A stretch of 64,000 bases of DNA from Tubiluchus corallicola (taxonomy: Eukaryota; Priapulida; Priapulimorpha; Priapulimorphida; Tubiluchidae): assembly GCA_030141605.1 (NCBI GenBank), contig JAQGDQ010000157.1, positions 124,001 through 188,000 of the forward strand, read 5' to 3'. Under the pieces are notes generated by a model. It made no database searches. It was given only the letters and a program-made list of their open reading frames with translations, and was not told where the DNA came from. This document shows, in pieces, positions 12,504 through 26,130 of the stretch; the stretch's first letter is position 1, and each line of letters opens with the position of its first letter. Position numbers and translations under genes: made by a program.

Positions 12504-13340
12504 TATTAGTAGACGTCACAGCAATAACAGTTTACAATTTCTGTATATCATTTTGGGAAAACTTATATTCCCTATAATGCGGACAAACTATACCCCATTC
12601 GTACAGTGCACTCATTTGGGGAAAAACCTGTACCGTCACTCTATGGCAGATGAAGTTTTTCAAATTCTTAATTTTTGCCTCTATAGGTACTTCCTACAGT
12701 TATTTACATAAGACAAATAGTAATATGCTACTTCGGAAATGTATTTCCAACACGTGCAGCGGTGCAGGTACCGTGTTGCAACACAGTATTTGAAGTGTTT
12801 ACGGGTGACATAATAAGAGTCTATTTTTATGGTTAAAGTGATGCCTGGTCTAGCCAAAGCTTTCACAAAAGTTTCTCAGATTCTTGTTGTTCAAATTCGT
12901 TTTGCTCGCGTTTGTATTTTATGATTTCCCCTATATCGATCATTGACTGTTCTCAGCTGTATACGTGTTTCATTTGATGCTCCTCTATGAGTTTCGTAAA
13001 CAATTAAAGCCAGTCCCAGCATTAGAAACCTGATCACGTGCAAAACGCTGAGAGATCTGGATCGCTTTCTCAGCTATAAAAGTACAGCAGACGCATTTCA
13101 TACGTATAATTAGAAGACGCAGTGATATGAGCGCGCTGCAGGTGTCACAGGGCCTTAAGAAATCAATCAATAAATCAATTTATTTCACTTCAGAATTGCT
13201 AATAATGTGCAGAAGATTTTTCCAATGTTGGGTAGAAAGATTCAGATTATTTACGCATATTTTTTATTTACTTGCTGTCGATTTTTTGTGAAGATTTCTT
13301 TACCTATCTTTACTTACTATAGATTCTTTGCAGATGTAAG

Positions 13341-14345
13341 CAGGGCCGGCTCTAGATAGTTTGGAGCCCTAGGCAAAAGTATTTTTACACCCCCTCCTGA
13401 ACGGTCACACAGTCTCCACGCTGCCCCTAAAAATATGTCTTTGTTGTACATAATAAAATATAACGGTACGTGCGTGTTAGTAACCTATTTACAGCTTGTG
13501 TCGATTGAATTTGAAATTAAACTTTCACCAGGTTTTTCACCAGCAACCAAAATTTCAACAATTTCTGTTGCACACTCTTTAAATCATACTTTTTGCTAGT
13601 ATTTCCTTCAACGTTTTCACCACAAGATTTTTTATAACTGCAACTAGTATTTTCCACGTACACGCATTTCACTAGTTTCATTTCATTATCTTTACTATCA
13701 CAACTGTGGTCTGGTCATAAACTTACCTTTCGTTTCGCTTCTAAAGACTTCGATTCTTGTAGGTTTATCAGCCATAATTAGATAAATGTTATTGCAAGAA
13801 ACTTTTTCTTATTGTCTTATTATCGGAAGAGGTCGTAAATTGGCTCTGTTACTCTGACTCTGATGCATACAATATAAACTGTAAACAAAAGCACGGTAAC
13901 CCATCAGTAATATCTGCAAGAAATGATAAGAAGCCAGGTAACGCAAAAGTAGAAAGTGTTTTGCTCCGAGACCGAAAGACACCGCCGAGTTAGCGTCGAT
14001 TAATCATACATTTTGATAGAAGCAGCAAAATTAGTTCGTTTCGTTTAATTAAAGTGCCGTACGCTTACGAATTACACATACATTATAGTGTACTGAATTA
14101 AAAGTAAAATTAAGTTAAATTAATTACAATGTGTTATTAGTTATGATATATTTAAAAATTAAAAAATTACTTGCAGAATTTGGCCCAGTTTGCCTAGTGG
14201 TAGAGCCGGCACTGGTTTTGTTGCGGGAATTTTGAGGCTCTGCAGTTTTTTGAGCAAAACAGCTCATGTACATTTTTATATACGCGCCCTCAAGATATGC
14301 GCCCTTGGCAACTGCCTAGTTTGCCTAGTGGTAGACCCGGCCCTG
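13341..14345. mobile_element. hAT-like non-autonomous DNA transposon (about 1 kb)
   Basis: Terminal inverted repeats CAGGGCCGGCTCTA at 13341 and the complement CAGGGCCGGGTCTA ending at 14345. The flanking 8-mers GATGTAAG and GCTATAAC match at only 5 of 8 positions, so the target duplication is eroded or absent. A second 3'-end-like segment (TTTGCCTAGTGGTAGAGCCG) at about 14189 suggests internal duplication. No transposase ORF. Confidence 0.65.
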
Positions 14346-14627
14346 GCTATAACTCCCTAAGCAGTTGTCGTTAATTAGTCCCTTCACACAATATATTTTT
14401 ACTATAATAAGCACTTGCAAATGAAGTGATCAATGGCGGCTTTAATGATGGATTGAACACAGTAATCACAAGCTGAGAAGTGGCGGAGGTAGTTCATTAC
14501 GTGGTAATTTAGATTATAAATTGGCTAATGATTTCGTTAGCACTGCAACGCGAAACACGAGCTCAGTAAGGTAATTAATGTCAGTGTTGAAATGGGTAGA
14601 TTTATCGCGCTCACTTACGTCAATGTA

Positions 14628-14808
<181 letters not shown>

Positions 14809-15189
14809 TGAGCTGAGCTTACAGAATTTTACAGCATTGTAACACTTCATTATTGTACTTGCAAAAATTAGTGTTGCGTTCTTCTTATTCACAAGCTTTT
14901 GAAATATTAAAACAGGTCTCAAATACAAATTTTGATCTATGTATAAGTCCTAATTTAGAAATTTTGTCCACTGAATTTTTGCGCATGTGGATGGACCAGG
15001 AATGATCAAATTTGATCTCGACTTAGAACTGCCATCAGCAGTAATTTTGCTCTCAATTTTGAAACTGCCGTCTAATGTTTTTACTTTTAAAGGTCGTTTT
15101 ATAACTCGTTGTTTTAAAGGTATTCTGATTTCTGCCTACGTCAAGGTCCATTTTTACATGCATTCCTAGATGAGAAGCTGAAATTTTTG

Positions 15190-15559
15190 GCAGCTCCAGC
15201 GATTGATGATGATCGTGAAAAGGGCAAACGTTAAGTGTACCAGACAACGCATTTATGTACACTTGACAATACCTCGCAGCTCATGCTATTGTAATAGTAA
15301 CAGTTTCAACAGCTAGCTAGAATATTACCTTTCATTTTTTTCTTGTTCCTAAACAAGATCCTGCTAGTAAATCAATCTACACACAGACTAATGTATAATT
15401 AAGCAAAATAACTAAAGTTACTGAATTGATGAGGCAGGCGGCTTTGTTTTACCCAAATGTCACGTGACAGTTGAAATTAAGACGCGTTGCTGTAGTACAC
15501 TTAACCTTTGACCTACCGCAACTGCACGTGAACACAATGAAACTGTGAAAAGGCTTATT
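15190..15559 (-). mobile_element. MITE family A, copy 3
   Basis: Reverse orientation with subterminal TTAAGTGTACCAGAC. It ends GTGAAAAGGCTTATT, and CTTAACCTTTGACCTACCGC is intact near 15500. The left terminus is degraded. Confidence 0.85.
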
Positions 15560-16179
15560 TCCATTGCATGCGGTTTCCCTTTGAAACTGAACAATGAACA
15601 CGTTCTCTTGGAAAGAACTCAGAATTCGATTTCTGAATATTTGTTTGTGGATTTGACGGGTCAAATTAATTCTTCAACTCTAAGCTGAGATTTGACTGTT
15701 CAAGGGAATATTTAATCACCTTGCTAAAACATATCGTGTGACCTCTGACCTCGGGCACTGCTTCTTAATTAATAACATTAGAATCGGCAAAACGTTATCT
15801 GCTGTAGTAATTGAATAACATTGGGAATTTAAGGCGAGAGGTCGGTTTTTGGGTTAAACGCAAAGTAATTTACAACATAAAATCTTGTCACCCACCCAGG
15901 AATACTGACTGCTTGTCCGTGTTTTACCTTTCATAATTTATGGAAGCTTTTTCTTTCCATTCCTTGCAAGAGTTCTGTCCATGAGCAGCGATTTGTGTCC
16001 GCGTATCAAGGAGGAACGTGTTTCGGACATTTTGGAGCTTAATACTGTTGTTTAAAGTTCTCTAAACTGTACAACAAAATCAAATGCAGTTACCAGCATT
16101 TAGTTAGTCAACTGAAAGTTGAATATGTTTTCAGATCACAGTTTTGGTATAAAAATGAATATTATAAAAACAGAAAAAG

Positions 16180-16420
16180 GTGTGAATAATGGTAATGGAA
16201 GTAATGATGATTGTGACTGTGAGGACAGTAATGATGTTGATGATGATGTCGAGGATGGTGATGATGACGACGACGACGACGATAATGAGGTGGCAATGGC
16301 GATGTTGATGATGATCACGATGATAATGATGATGATAGTTGTAGTGCTGATGGTGGTATTGTGGTGATTGCGTTGGTGGTGACTTTGGTGAGTTGGTGTG
16401 GCGATGATGACTACGATGAT
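16180..16420 (+). repeat. Degenerate GAT/GAC/ATG region
   Basis: Loose GATGATGAC-type triplets. The ORFs on both strands are composition artefacts. Confidence 0.8.
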
Positions 16421-17074
16421 TAAATGAAGGTATTTTACACACAACAAACCATCTATTACAGTATGGCCTATTGGATTACATAATTATTCACTCATTTATT
16501 GTTAAAATAATTAATCATATTCTGTCCTCTTGGGACAAGTCTTAGTGCAAAGTTTCCTCACGAAGGTGAGATCAATGTTAACTTTGCCATTGTGTGCGCA
16601 ATTTCATGTTTCGCGCATTTCCCTGCCGTTAATCATCGCTAAAACAACACGGCAACACAACAGCTATAATCTCCCAAGAGACACAACAGCTTCACGCGGG
16701 ATGGTAACGGATTGTTTCATTCTGAAGCCACTCGATCCCCAGCGTCCTTGGATACAAAGAACATGTATATTCTGCACACTTTTCATTTAGATTAGTATTG
16801 AGGAATCAAATAGACTCTGGCAGCCAGCAGTGTCTATGTGTCTATTGTGCACAGAGGTCCTATGTGTATTTTGCTAATGAATAAAGCCATCAAATATATG
16901 TGCCTTCAAAGAATAGCCCATGAATTGCTAAAAGACTGAATATTTTGTGCAGGGGAAACATGTCTGCGTGTCTTAAATAATGGATGAGTTTCATTTCTTT
17001 AGCTACTGTTCTGAAGTGGGTAAATCTGCTCAGTTACTCCATGATATGCTTTGCCTTTATAGTAACAATGATGA

Positions 17075-17450
17075 TTTAAACGAAAGAATAAGTGACTCAG
17101 TATGTTGGGTTTATTTTACTACTATCACTTCAACGTAGAAAAATATAACAAAGAAAATTGCAAAAAACTCTCTATTAGCACAAAAGTATTACAAAATTAG
17201 CTAATTTTTTTGTAAAAACTTATTATACATTTGACGAAGATTGACAATGCACTACTTTTTGTCAAGACAAATGAATTGGAAGAAGAATGGGCATTGAAAA
17301 TTGGAGCGCCCAAGAAGTCATTGCGTCTTTAAAGTGATTTTACTAATTACACGAGGTGCATATCGCAGTTTTATTACTAAATCCTTCTAACATTTTTCGC
17401 AAACATTGAAATAAGCTTAACTTTCCAGAAGACTTGACCTTTCCTTTAAA
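17075..17450. mobile_element. Family C element, copy 2 (internally deleted)
   Basis: It shares GTATGTTGGGTTTATTTTAC-like, TTTTTGTAAAAACTTATTAT and TATTACTAAATCCTTCTAAC stretches with copy 1. It lacks about 150 internal bases (the copy 1 part around 10705-10850). Confidence 0.75.
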
Positions 17451-18817
17451 TACAACAGACCACGTATCTAACGTATTAGACCTCTTACCACTTTAATGTA
17501 AGCAATCATAGGGCAGGAAAATGGGTCTTCGTGCGGATTCTACCGTACGAACATCCATTTTTATAACTAGAAAACCTATACATTATAATTTTGTCATTTG
17601 ACTTATGACATAATTTATAATTTGTTGTACTTTTATGGTTTTGCAAAGTAAATAAATCACGTTTGTTTGCTGACGCTACAACAAGTGCGCTTTAATTTTA
17701 TAATGGTGATTAAAGTATCTCTACTTAGTTCGGTACAGTTAATAACTGCGAAATCAAGCTCAGTATCAAGTGATTCTAAGTTACTAGGCAGTTAATAAAT
17801 AAGAAATCGAGCTCAGTATCACGAGATTCTTGCTTCCTTATCTGTGCAGCGTCGATCCTTCCTTTTTTGATACTTTCTTAATTAGCTCTCCTCTTATGTT
17901 TGGTCTCTGCAGGTTTGACCTTTTCATTCATCCAGTAATAAGTGTAGCAGCCATACAAGCCTCGGTCTCGTACTCGATTAGATTGTCTAATCCCCCTGAT
18001 TACGATCGTATTAGTTCTATTACTCGAGTATTACTTTTACTTTTACCAGCAGCTGCCTTGTGATTACAAAACATCGAGCACTGCATCATCAATATGTATT
18101 AATAGTTTATAGTACAGCGCGTGTTGCGCATGCGTTAAGAGAATAAATAAAATAGGTAGAGGTAAATTTAGCAAAGTGACCCCCGTTGCATTTATTCATC
18201 CATGTAAAATTTAAAGTATCTTCTACAAATGTAAATACAGCACGGGGAGTTTTTGCTCTAAAGAATAAAGAGAATAAGAGAATCGCGGCCCAAATGAAGT
18301 TTCTTATAGAAGCAGCCATGTAAAAAATTTAAAGCAACATGAAAAACAGTATGAAACAGGATACAATTCCATAATTGTTGCAAGTTTTTCAATGTTTTTG
18401 GACTCTGTAAACTAAAATTCATCACTCAAATGCAGAACTTACTTAATGTATAATGATTGTGGTGGGATCGGAACATACTTCACTATTAATTTGTGAGATT
18501 AAATCTCGCTTGGTAAAGAGTGTAACAAGATAATTTTCTGAGATAATCCTTATCACTCCACCAGGAGAGACACCGTAGCCACGTTTGATGCTCGTACATG
18601 CTTCAATGATGAAATAGCTCTATATGAAAAATCTAAACCTTCAAGAAGCAGTTTTTCTGGTAGTCACCTTTACATTTACTGACCAGACTCTGCATCTCTG
18701 TTTGTTTTTCACACACTGTGACTAATCAGCTTTTACGCTTGCCAGTTGTACAGCCATATTAGTTGTAAGTGAATATAATGAAGATAATTTGAAACAGATG
18801 GACCGAGGGAGAAGGCA

Positions 18818-19010
18818 AGGCAAGGAGAAAGAGAGAGAGGGAGAAGGGGGTAGACGGAGAGACAAGAAAAAAAGAGAAAGGGAGAGAGAAGACAGTAAGA
18901 GAGAGAGGGAGTGTGTTTGTGTGCGTATGTGTGTGTGTGTGTGTGCGCGCGCGCGCGTGCGTGCGTGCGTGTGTGTGAGAGAGAGAGAGAGAAAGAGAGC
19001 AGACAGGAGT
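18818..19010 (+). repeat. GA-rich, then GT/GC dinucleotide array
   Basis: GAGAGA and GGGAGA segments, then TGTGTG, a GCGCGC core (18946-18957) and GTGCGTGCGTGC. The alternating purine-pyrimidine core is a potential Z-DNA stretch. Confidence 0.9.
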
Positions 19011-19507
19011 AAAGTTACAATCTTAATTCCCTAACGAAGTTTGCAGGTTGTGAAAGGGACAGTTCTAAGACAATTTATATGTGTCATATAAAGTGTGAAG
19101 TGGCACCTTTTTTTTAATTACTCGTGTAAGTACGAAAAAGTGAAACCAAAAAGGAAGCAGCATAAAGCGGCTTCACTGGAACAATAATTTAAAACAGCTT
19201 GTCTACCAGGACAGTAGGATTCACAGCCGTATGTATAAAGTCATAACATTATTGTCTAGCCGTGCGTGTATTATTGCTGCTCGGTTTTATGACTTAATGA
19301 CTGTGCAGTTCAAAATTGGCAGTTTAATGCACATATTATGAGTAATGTTTGCTTTACCTGGTTACTCATGTGTGTGGAAACACATTGAACATTTCAACAT
19401 AAATATTTAAACACAATAAAAGCAGTAAATGTCAACCTTCTACACAATTCATGGAGAACAAAAAAAACAAAAAAAGAGAAAATAAAAATACCTGCTACGG
19501 CTGCTGG

Positions 19508-19820
19508 AAGCAATAAGCTTTTTCACAGTTTCGTTGTGCGCACGTGCAGTTGCTGCAGGTCAATGGTTATGTGTACCACAGCAACATGTCCTAACTACAA
19601 CAGTCATGTGACATGTGGATAGCAAAGCAAAGCTCATGTGTGACAAAGCAAAGCCACTTGCTGCATCAGTCCAGTAGTTTTGGGTGGACTTTACTTAATT
19701 ATGCATTAGTCTGTGCGTAGAGTGATTTACTAGCAGGATCTTGCTTGGGAACAAGAAAAAATGAACTAGATAAGGTTCTAGCTAGCTGTTAAACTATTAC
19801 CATTACAATAACTTGAACGG
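19508..19820 (+). mobile_element. MITE family A, copy 4 (3'-truncated)
   Basis: It begins AATAAGCTTTTTCACAGTTTC and is lost after CTATTACCATTACAATAACTT. A short AT-rich stretch and then the CTACT pentanucleotide array follow. Confidence 0.82.
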
Positions 19821-19864
19821 TGACTATAGTTTATAGTTTATTGAACGACTTTAAATAAAGTACG

Positions 19865-20498
19865 CTCTACTCAACCCTATTTTACTCTACTCTACTCTAC
19901 TCTACTCTACTTTGCTCCGCTCCGCTCTGCTCTACTCTGCTCTGCTCTGCTCTGCTGTGCTCTGCTCTGCTCTGCTCTGCTCTGCTCTGCTCTGCTCTGC
20001 TCTGCTCTGCTCTGCTCTGCTCTGCTCTACTCTACTCTACTCTACTCTACTCTACTCTACTCTACTCTACTCTACTCTACTCTACTCTACTCTACTCTAC
20101 TCTACTCTACTCTACTCTACTCTACTCTACTCTACTCTACTCTACTCTACTCTACTCTACTCTACTCTACTCTACTCTACTCTACTCTACTCTACTCTAC
20201 TCTACTCTACTCTCTACTCTCTACTCTCTACTCTCTACTCTACTCTACTCTACTCTACTCTACTCTACTCTACTCTACTCTACTCTACTCTACTCTACTC
20301 TACTCTACTCTACTCTACTCTACTCTACTCTACTCTACTCTACTCTACTCTACTCTACTCTACTCTACTCTACTCTACTCTACTCTACTCTACTCTACTC
20401 TACTCTACTCTACTCTACTCTACTCTACTCTACTCTACTCTACTCTACTCTACTCTACTCTGCTCCGTTGCGCTCCACTCCACTCCGCTCCACTCCAT
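19865..20498 (+). repeat. CTACT/CTGCT pentanucleotide satellite (about 630 bases)
   Basis: It is preceded by TTTAAATAAAGTACGCTCTA, then a CTGCT-dominated block (about 19918-20028), a long CTACT block to 20461 with one 4-copy seven-base CTCTACT variant at about 20211-20237, and degenerate CTCCA ends. The 214-residue ORF is an artefact of the 5-base period. Confidence 0.95.
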
Positions 20499-20683
20499 GG
20501 CCCCAGGGAAGGTTTTAGGCTTGTATGTTAATTTAGGTCACCTCTTAGCACGGTAGCCAAAAATAGCACTCTTTAGTCCAATATGTTTTATAAGCGGTTT
20601 TAGGTGTTCCCAAGTTCGGGTATCAATGTCCCCACTCTTTTCGAATACACCGCCCTTCCCAAAATGGCGTCTGAAACAGATTA

Positions 20684-21110
20684 GATATGATTAGATTAGA
20701 TTAGATTAGTTTATTCCAACGTAAAAACCATACAAAAAATAAAAGGTATTGCATCACATTAAAGTAAAATAATAAAATAAAAGATACACTAGAAATACTC
20801 GTTCAGTAAAATAAGCATTCACAGCTATCACGTTCGACGATTGTTATTCACAAACAGTCTGTTATTCCACATCTTAAAATAATAAGATTGTATTATTCGT
20901 ACAGAGTTGACAACAGGTAGATGCTTATAGTTCGAAGAAGTAGTCAAGTAGAACTGGACGAGTATGGTCTATTTATGATATGTTAAAAGTTTTTTTAATT
21001 AACTAGTAAAAGTAATTTTATCGTTATGCATCTATATTTAGCTACAAATTCTTAGTAATTTTAGTGAAAATGTCTCGATTTAGTAATGTAGTTTTGTACA
21101 CATTCAAGAA
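20684..21110 (-). mobile_element. Probable LINE 3' UTR with TCTAA tail
   Basis: On the - strand the segment ends GTTGGAATAAACTAATCTAA and a few more TCTAA units, the usual appearance of a LINE 3' end with a pentanucleotide tail. No coding remnant seen. Confidence 0.45.
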
Positions 21111-21117
21111 TTTTACA

Positions 21118-21515
21118 GCTTATATTGTTCTAGGAGGTTTGTAACTCAAAAGCAGCATCAGCTAAGTTTACAATGTTCTAGGAGTAACTCAAAAGAAGCA
21201 TCAGCTAAGTTTACATTGTTCTAAGAAATTAGTAACTCAAAAGCTGCATCAGCTAAGTTTACAATGTTCTAGGAGTAACTCAAAAGCAGCAGCATCTAAG
21301 TTTACATTGTTCTAAGAGATTAGTAACTCAAAAGCAGCATCAGCTATGTTTACATTTTTCTAAGAAATTAGTAACTCAAAAGCAGCAGCATCTAAGTTTA
21401 CATTTTTCTAAGAAATTAGTAACTCAAAAGCAGCATCAGCTAAGTTTACATTGTTCTAAGAGATTAGTAACTCAAAAGCAGCATCAGCTAAGTTTACATT
21501 GTTCTAAGAGATTAG
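21118..21515 (+). repeat. Minisatellite of about 40-48-base units, roughly 9 copies
   Basis: Unit pattern: TAGTAACTCAAAAGCAGCAT, CAGCTAAGTTTACATTGTTC, TAAGAGAT. Units alternate between a long form and one lacking the GATTAG segment (GTTCTAGGAGTAACTC). Confidence 0.9.
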
Positions 21516-21790
21516 TGACTCTAAGACGATCTGTAGGACGGCGAGTCTAATCCTCTGAACATCAAGATTAATGACACGATTCACGTTTATCGCTTCGCAA
21601 GATTTACCGAAACGAAGACAGCAGCGAGGCTTCCATGGTTTTCATATTGACTGACATGGCTTCCCCGTGGGAGTTCAGTCCTTCACGCGTTTTGAAAATG
21701 CTTCGGCTCTCAGGAAAAGCGGCAGTAAGACCTTTGAAAAATTTACGACTGATTACAGTCTTTGCTTGCACCTCCGGTGATGTGAAAGCG

Positions 21791-21796
<6 letters not shown>

Positions 21797-21828
<32 letters not shown>

Positions 21829-21912
21829 CTCCCCCTCTCTCTCTTTCTTTTTTTCTCTCTCTCTTCCTCTCTTTCTCTCTCTCCCTCTCTTGTCTCTCTC
21901 TCTCTCACTCCT
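21797..21912 (+). repeat. CT dinucleotide array
   Basis: Interrupted (CT)n with CCCT and TTT interruptions. Confidence 0.9.
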
Positions 21913-22442
21913 CAGAAAGGAAACCATAATCTTCCGAAGAACTATAATTTTAGGGCACTAACGCATTGTCATCGTATGTTATTTTTCAAGGTGGCGAGAC
22001 TGGCGACTTCCTGCGTGCGATTTTGAGGGCTTGTGTTTAAAATCTATGCTATCATCTGCGACTATTACCCACTCCTGGCAGCAGAGCGCTGAATTTTTTG
22101 AAAAATACGTCCTCATATGCGCACTGCGAAGGAGGCTTCCCGAACAGATATCACGTATAATTGATAAGAAGTCTTACATAACGATTCTGCATCGGTTCCT
22201 AACTAGGATGCCCCGCGAGTGCTCATAAAGAATTGCTGAAATTTCTCTGGAATTGCTGAGTTAAGAAATGCGACGGGGACTTCGGAAAACTGCTTCTATT
22301 TCTGAATATCTGCGTCAATTTCTTGCTTGTCAACTTCTAACTCATCAAATCAAAATTCATGTTTTACAGCGTCTTAAAAATGTAGTTTCCGTGGTGCATG
22401 GAACAGAAGACCCAAACTACTCAACCCGGAATGTGTCAGTTT

Positions 22443-22798
22443 AAAAAGCCTTTTCACACTTCCAACGATTGATGATGATCATGAAAAGATCAAAGGTTAA
22501 GGGTACCAGACAACGGATTTGTGTACACTTGATAACGCTTCGCTAGAACCTTACCTAGTTCATTTTTTCTTGTTCCCAAGCAAGATCCTGTTAGTAAATC
22601 ACTCTACACACAGGCTAATGCATAATTAAGTAAAATTCACGTAAAACAACTGAAATTACTGAACTGATACGGTAGAGACGACTTTGTTTACCCACATGTC
22701 ACATGACGGTTGTAGTTAAAACGCGTTGCTGTGGTACACTTAACCTTGGACCTACATCAACTGCGAATGCGTACAACAAAACTGTCAAAAGGCTTATT
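22443..22798 (-). mobile_element. MITE family A, copy 5
   Basis: Both ends are present (AAAAAGCCTTTTCACACTTCC and ACTGTCAAAAGGCTTATT), in reverse orientation. Somewhat shorter than copy 2. Confidence 0.86.
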
Positions 22799-23208
22799 GT
22801 TCTAGAAGTCACAGCATATATTTTTCATTTTTTCCGGTTTTGTCTTGTTCTTCATTACTTGTAGCAAAGCTGATTTTTGGTGTTTTTACATTAGCAAAAG
22901 CGCGTTAAATATTCATAGTGAAATGTTTTATGCGTTTCCACATATATCAGCAGTCACGTAAAGCAAGCGTTATTCACGATAAGTGCATCAAACTGCCAAT
23001 TTTGAACTGCACAGTCATCAAGTCATAAAAGCAGAGCAATAATCCACCATTTGTCTAATGTCTATGGCTCTATTTGCACTTGTGAATCAAATTAATGTTC
23101 ATTTTGCTCAGGCAGAAGCCTCTTCTGAATTATGCTTCCAGTGAATGCTGCCGTTTTTCTTCGGTATTTGCCTATACTTTCTCGTCCTCACATGAATATT
23201 ACTGTAAT

Positions 23209-23438
23209 GAACCTTTCACAGTTTCGTTGTGCGCACGCGCAGTTGCTGTAGGTGAAAGGTTAAGTGTACCGCAGCAACGCATTTTAACTACAACCGTCAT
23301 GTAACATGTGTGTAAAGCAAAGCCGTGTGCCGCATCAGTTCAGTATTTTCAGTTGTTTTATCGGACTTTGCTTAATTACTTAACTTTTGTCCTTTTCACG
23401 ATCAGTATCAATAGCTAGAACTAAGAAAAGGCTTATTT
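23209..23438 (+). mobile_element. MITE family A, copy 6 (internally deleted)
   Basis: It starts GAACCTTTCACAGTTTCGTTG and ends AAGAAAAGGCTTATT. The central part between TTTGCTTAATTA and CTTTTGTCCTTTTCACGA is missing, leaving about 230 bases. Confidence 0.82.
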
Positions 23439-23534
23439 AAAAAAAGACTCTAGTTCATATTGCAACACACATTTATCTTACACCCTACTGCATAACCCTA
23501 CTTTGCTAAGGAACATAGTGTACACTATCCTTCC

Positions 23535-24021
<487 letters not shown>

Positions 24022-24599
24022 ATGTAGAACTGTGGTAAAACTAAATTCGATAAGATGTTTATAATGGCGATAATCATAAGTAAGGCTGTTGTTTTTCCTG
24101 AAAGCAAGAAAGGGTAGAATCAGGCGGTGAATAAACAATCTGACAATGAAATTTCGTTTACCGCTCAGTTGGTGTTCGACGCCCGGACTTCTACTGTAAG
24201 CAGCTTCTTCCTATTTCCTTTTACTTGTCCACGATTAAGATGTTATCTTTTGCCCTGCCAGTGTGAGTGATTGTCACAAAATGCATTGACAGGACAGATT
24301 TTAAGCATTGTGCATTTGCCGAGTTCAGACTAACTGTCCAAAGTGAAATTGACTAATGACAGACCATTGAGTGAAACGTTTTCTGACTCTTGAGTGGTTT
24401 CAAATAAAATGTTTGAACAAGAAGTGCATGATGAACGAGAAACAACATTAGCTTAATGACTCTCGACACGAACATCAAGCAGTAGAAGTAGTCAGGATGC
24501 ATGTATTAATCACTCTTGGCTGGAACTTCAATGCAGAAGTAGTCAGGATGGCAAATCTCAGTTTTGCATAAATAGCATGGATGACACGCATCAATGACC

Positions 24600-24755
24600 A
24601 TCAATCTGGAATGCAAGGCTGGAGAGGTGCTAGAGTTCAACTCAAATTTTAACGTCTACTCAGCTCAACTCAACTCAAACTTAACACTTCAAAGTGACCT
24701 TCAAGGCAAGAGATGTGCTAGAGTTAAACTCAAGTCAACTCAACTCAAGTACAAG
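24600..24755 (+). repeat. CTCAA-rich degenerate repeat
   Basis: Several ACTCAACTCAA blocks inside a local duplication (AGAGGTGCTAGAGTTCAACT at 24624 and AGATGTGCTAGAGTTAAACT at 24712). Confidence 0.6.
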
Positions 24756-25686
24756 GAGTAGGTATAGGTATGCATAACGATCCAAAACTTCATTTTCAAG
24801 CTATAGAAGTATTGTGGACAATCATCAATGAAAACTGACCTTTTTTGGCAGCGAATAGTAACAGTGCATGCTCAGCGACCTAAGTTATGCAATGCCATTG
24901 TCGGTCAATAAATGGAAGGTGGCTAGTTGGTTCGATACTCGTTTTAGGAGCTTTTTAACGCCATATTGTTAGGCCGTAGTTACGTCTATCTGTCTGTCCG
25001 TCTATCCAAGCAATGAAATAATTATAGGCTCCAAACTTCGTGATTATATCCCATGTGGCAGCTGTCTTTGCTCCAGTACTGTCCCGTTGTTCCGCTTGGC
25101 AGTAATTGAACCCTCCGTAACGCATGCGCTTCTGACATACTTCTATAATTGTCACGCATCCTGATTTCTTTGTATTGCGTAATCTGATTAGAGGCGCAGA
25201 ATTAGAGCAGGGGGACGATGAAGCCATGGTTATGCTCTAGGTTAACATGAAGCCAAACAGAAACCTCACAGAACAGGTCACGGCAGCGAGCTGCAGTGAT
25301 TACTTAGATTCAGCTTACTGCACATCTCGTCATTCAATCAGTAATCATTACTTATTCTACACTTCGTTCAGTCAAAATTTTGAAAAAATTGGGAGTTGGG
25401 TCCGGGAAAACACCCGTTAATGCAATCCAACCACTACCAGCACCACCCCCAGCTCGTACCCGGTCTCTAGAAATAAGAGGTATAAGTTTTACAAAAAACG
25501 GGTAAAGAGGGGCGATTTTGGCGATTTTTCGCAATCCACTCCTCCCGGTGGCCACGATTTGAAAAACAAACCATCAATGAGACGACAATGGATCGAGACC
25601 TTTTGTTTGACATATAGATCGCCCCAATGTTGTTGGAGCTGTAACCTCGAATATTTCGTATATGTACAAAATTCGATATATATCGT

Positions 25687-25693
25687 ATACACA

Positions 25694-25745
<52 letters not shown>

Positions 25746-25755
25746 CACACACATA
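25687..25755 (+). repeat. ACGC/AC repeat
   Basis: About 11 ACGC tetramers followed by about 11 AC dimers. Confidence 0.95.
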
Positions 25756-25919
25756 AAGCCCATATCACCGAAATTAACATATAGAGATGCCTTATAATAG
25801 AGAATTGGTCTAGGCTATGTAGTTCAGGGCTATACAAGGAGTCGATATATGGCAAATTTTCTTTGAATAGAACACCTGTCTAAAATTAAGAGGTGACAAA
25901 AACAGCAACAGCAGAAGCG

Positions 25920-26130
25920 GACATGATGATGACGACAATAATGACAACACTAAAAGTTATGGCGATGATGAATGTAGTCATGAAAACGATGACATTGGTG
26001 ATGGTAGTCTTGCTCATGGCTATGATCAATTGACGATGATGATGATGTCGATGTCGTATTACTGATGACAATAATGATGATACGTTCGTGATGATGGTTG
26101 TGTGATGTAACAGAAATGATTATGTCAGTC
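25920..26130 (+). repeat. Degenerate GAT/ATG triplet region
   Basis: GATGATGACGACAATAATG-type sequence without a stable unit. Confidence 0.6.

Noticed and set aside
19912-20556. 214-residue ORF of CSALL/YSTLL repeats
   Set aside because: Translation of the CTACT/CTGCT pentamer. A 5-base period gives the same five residues in all three frames of that strand, so openness carries no information.
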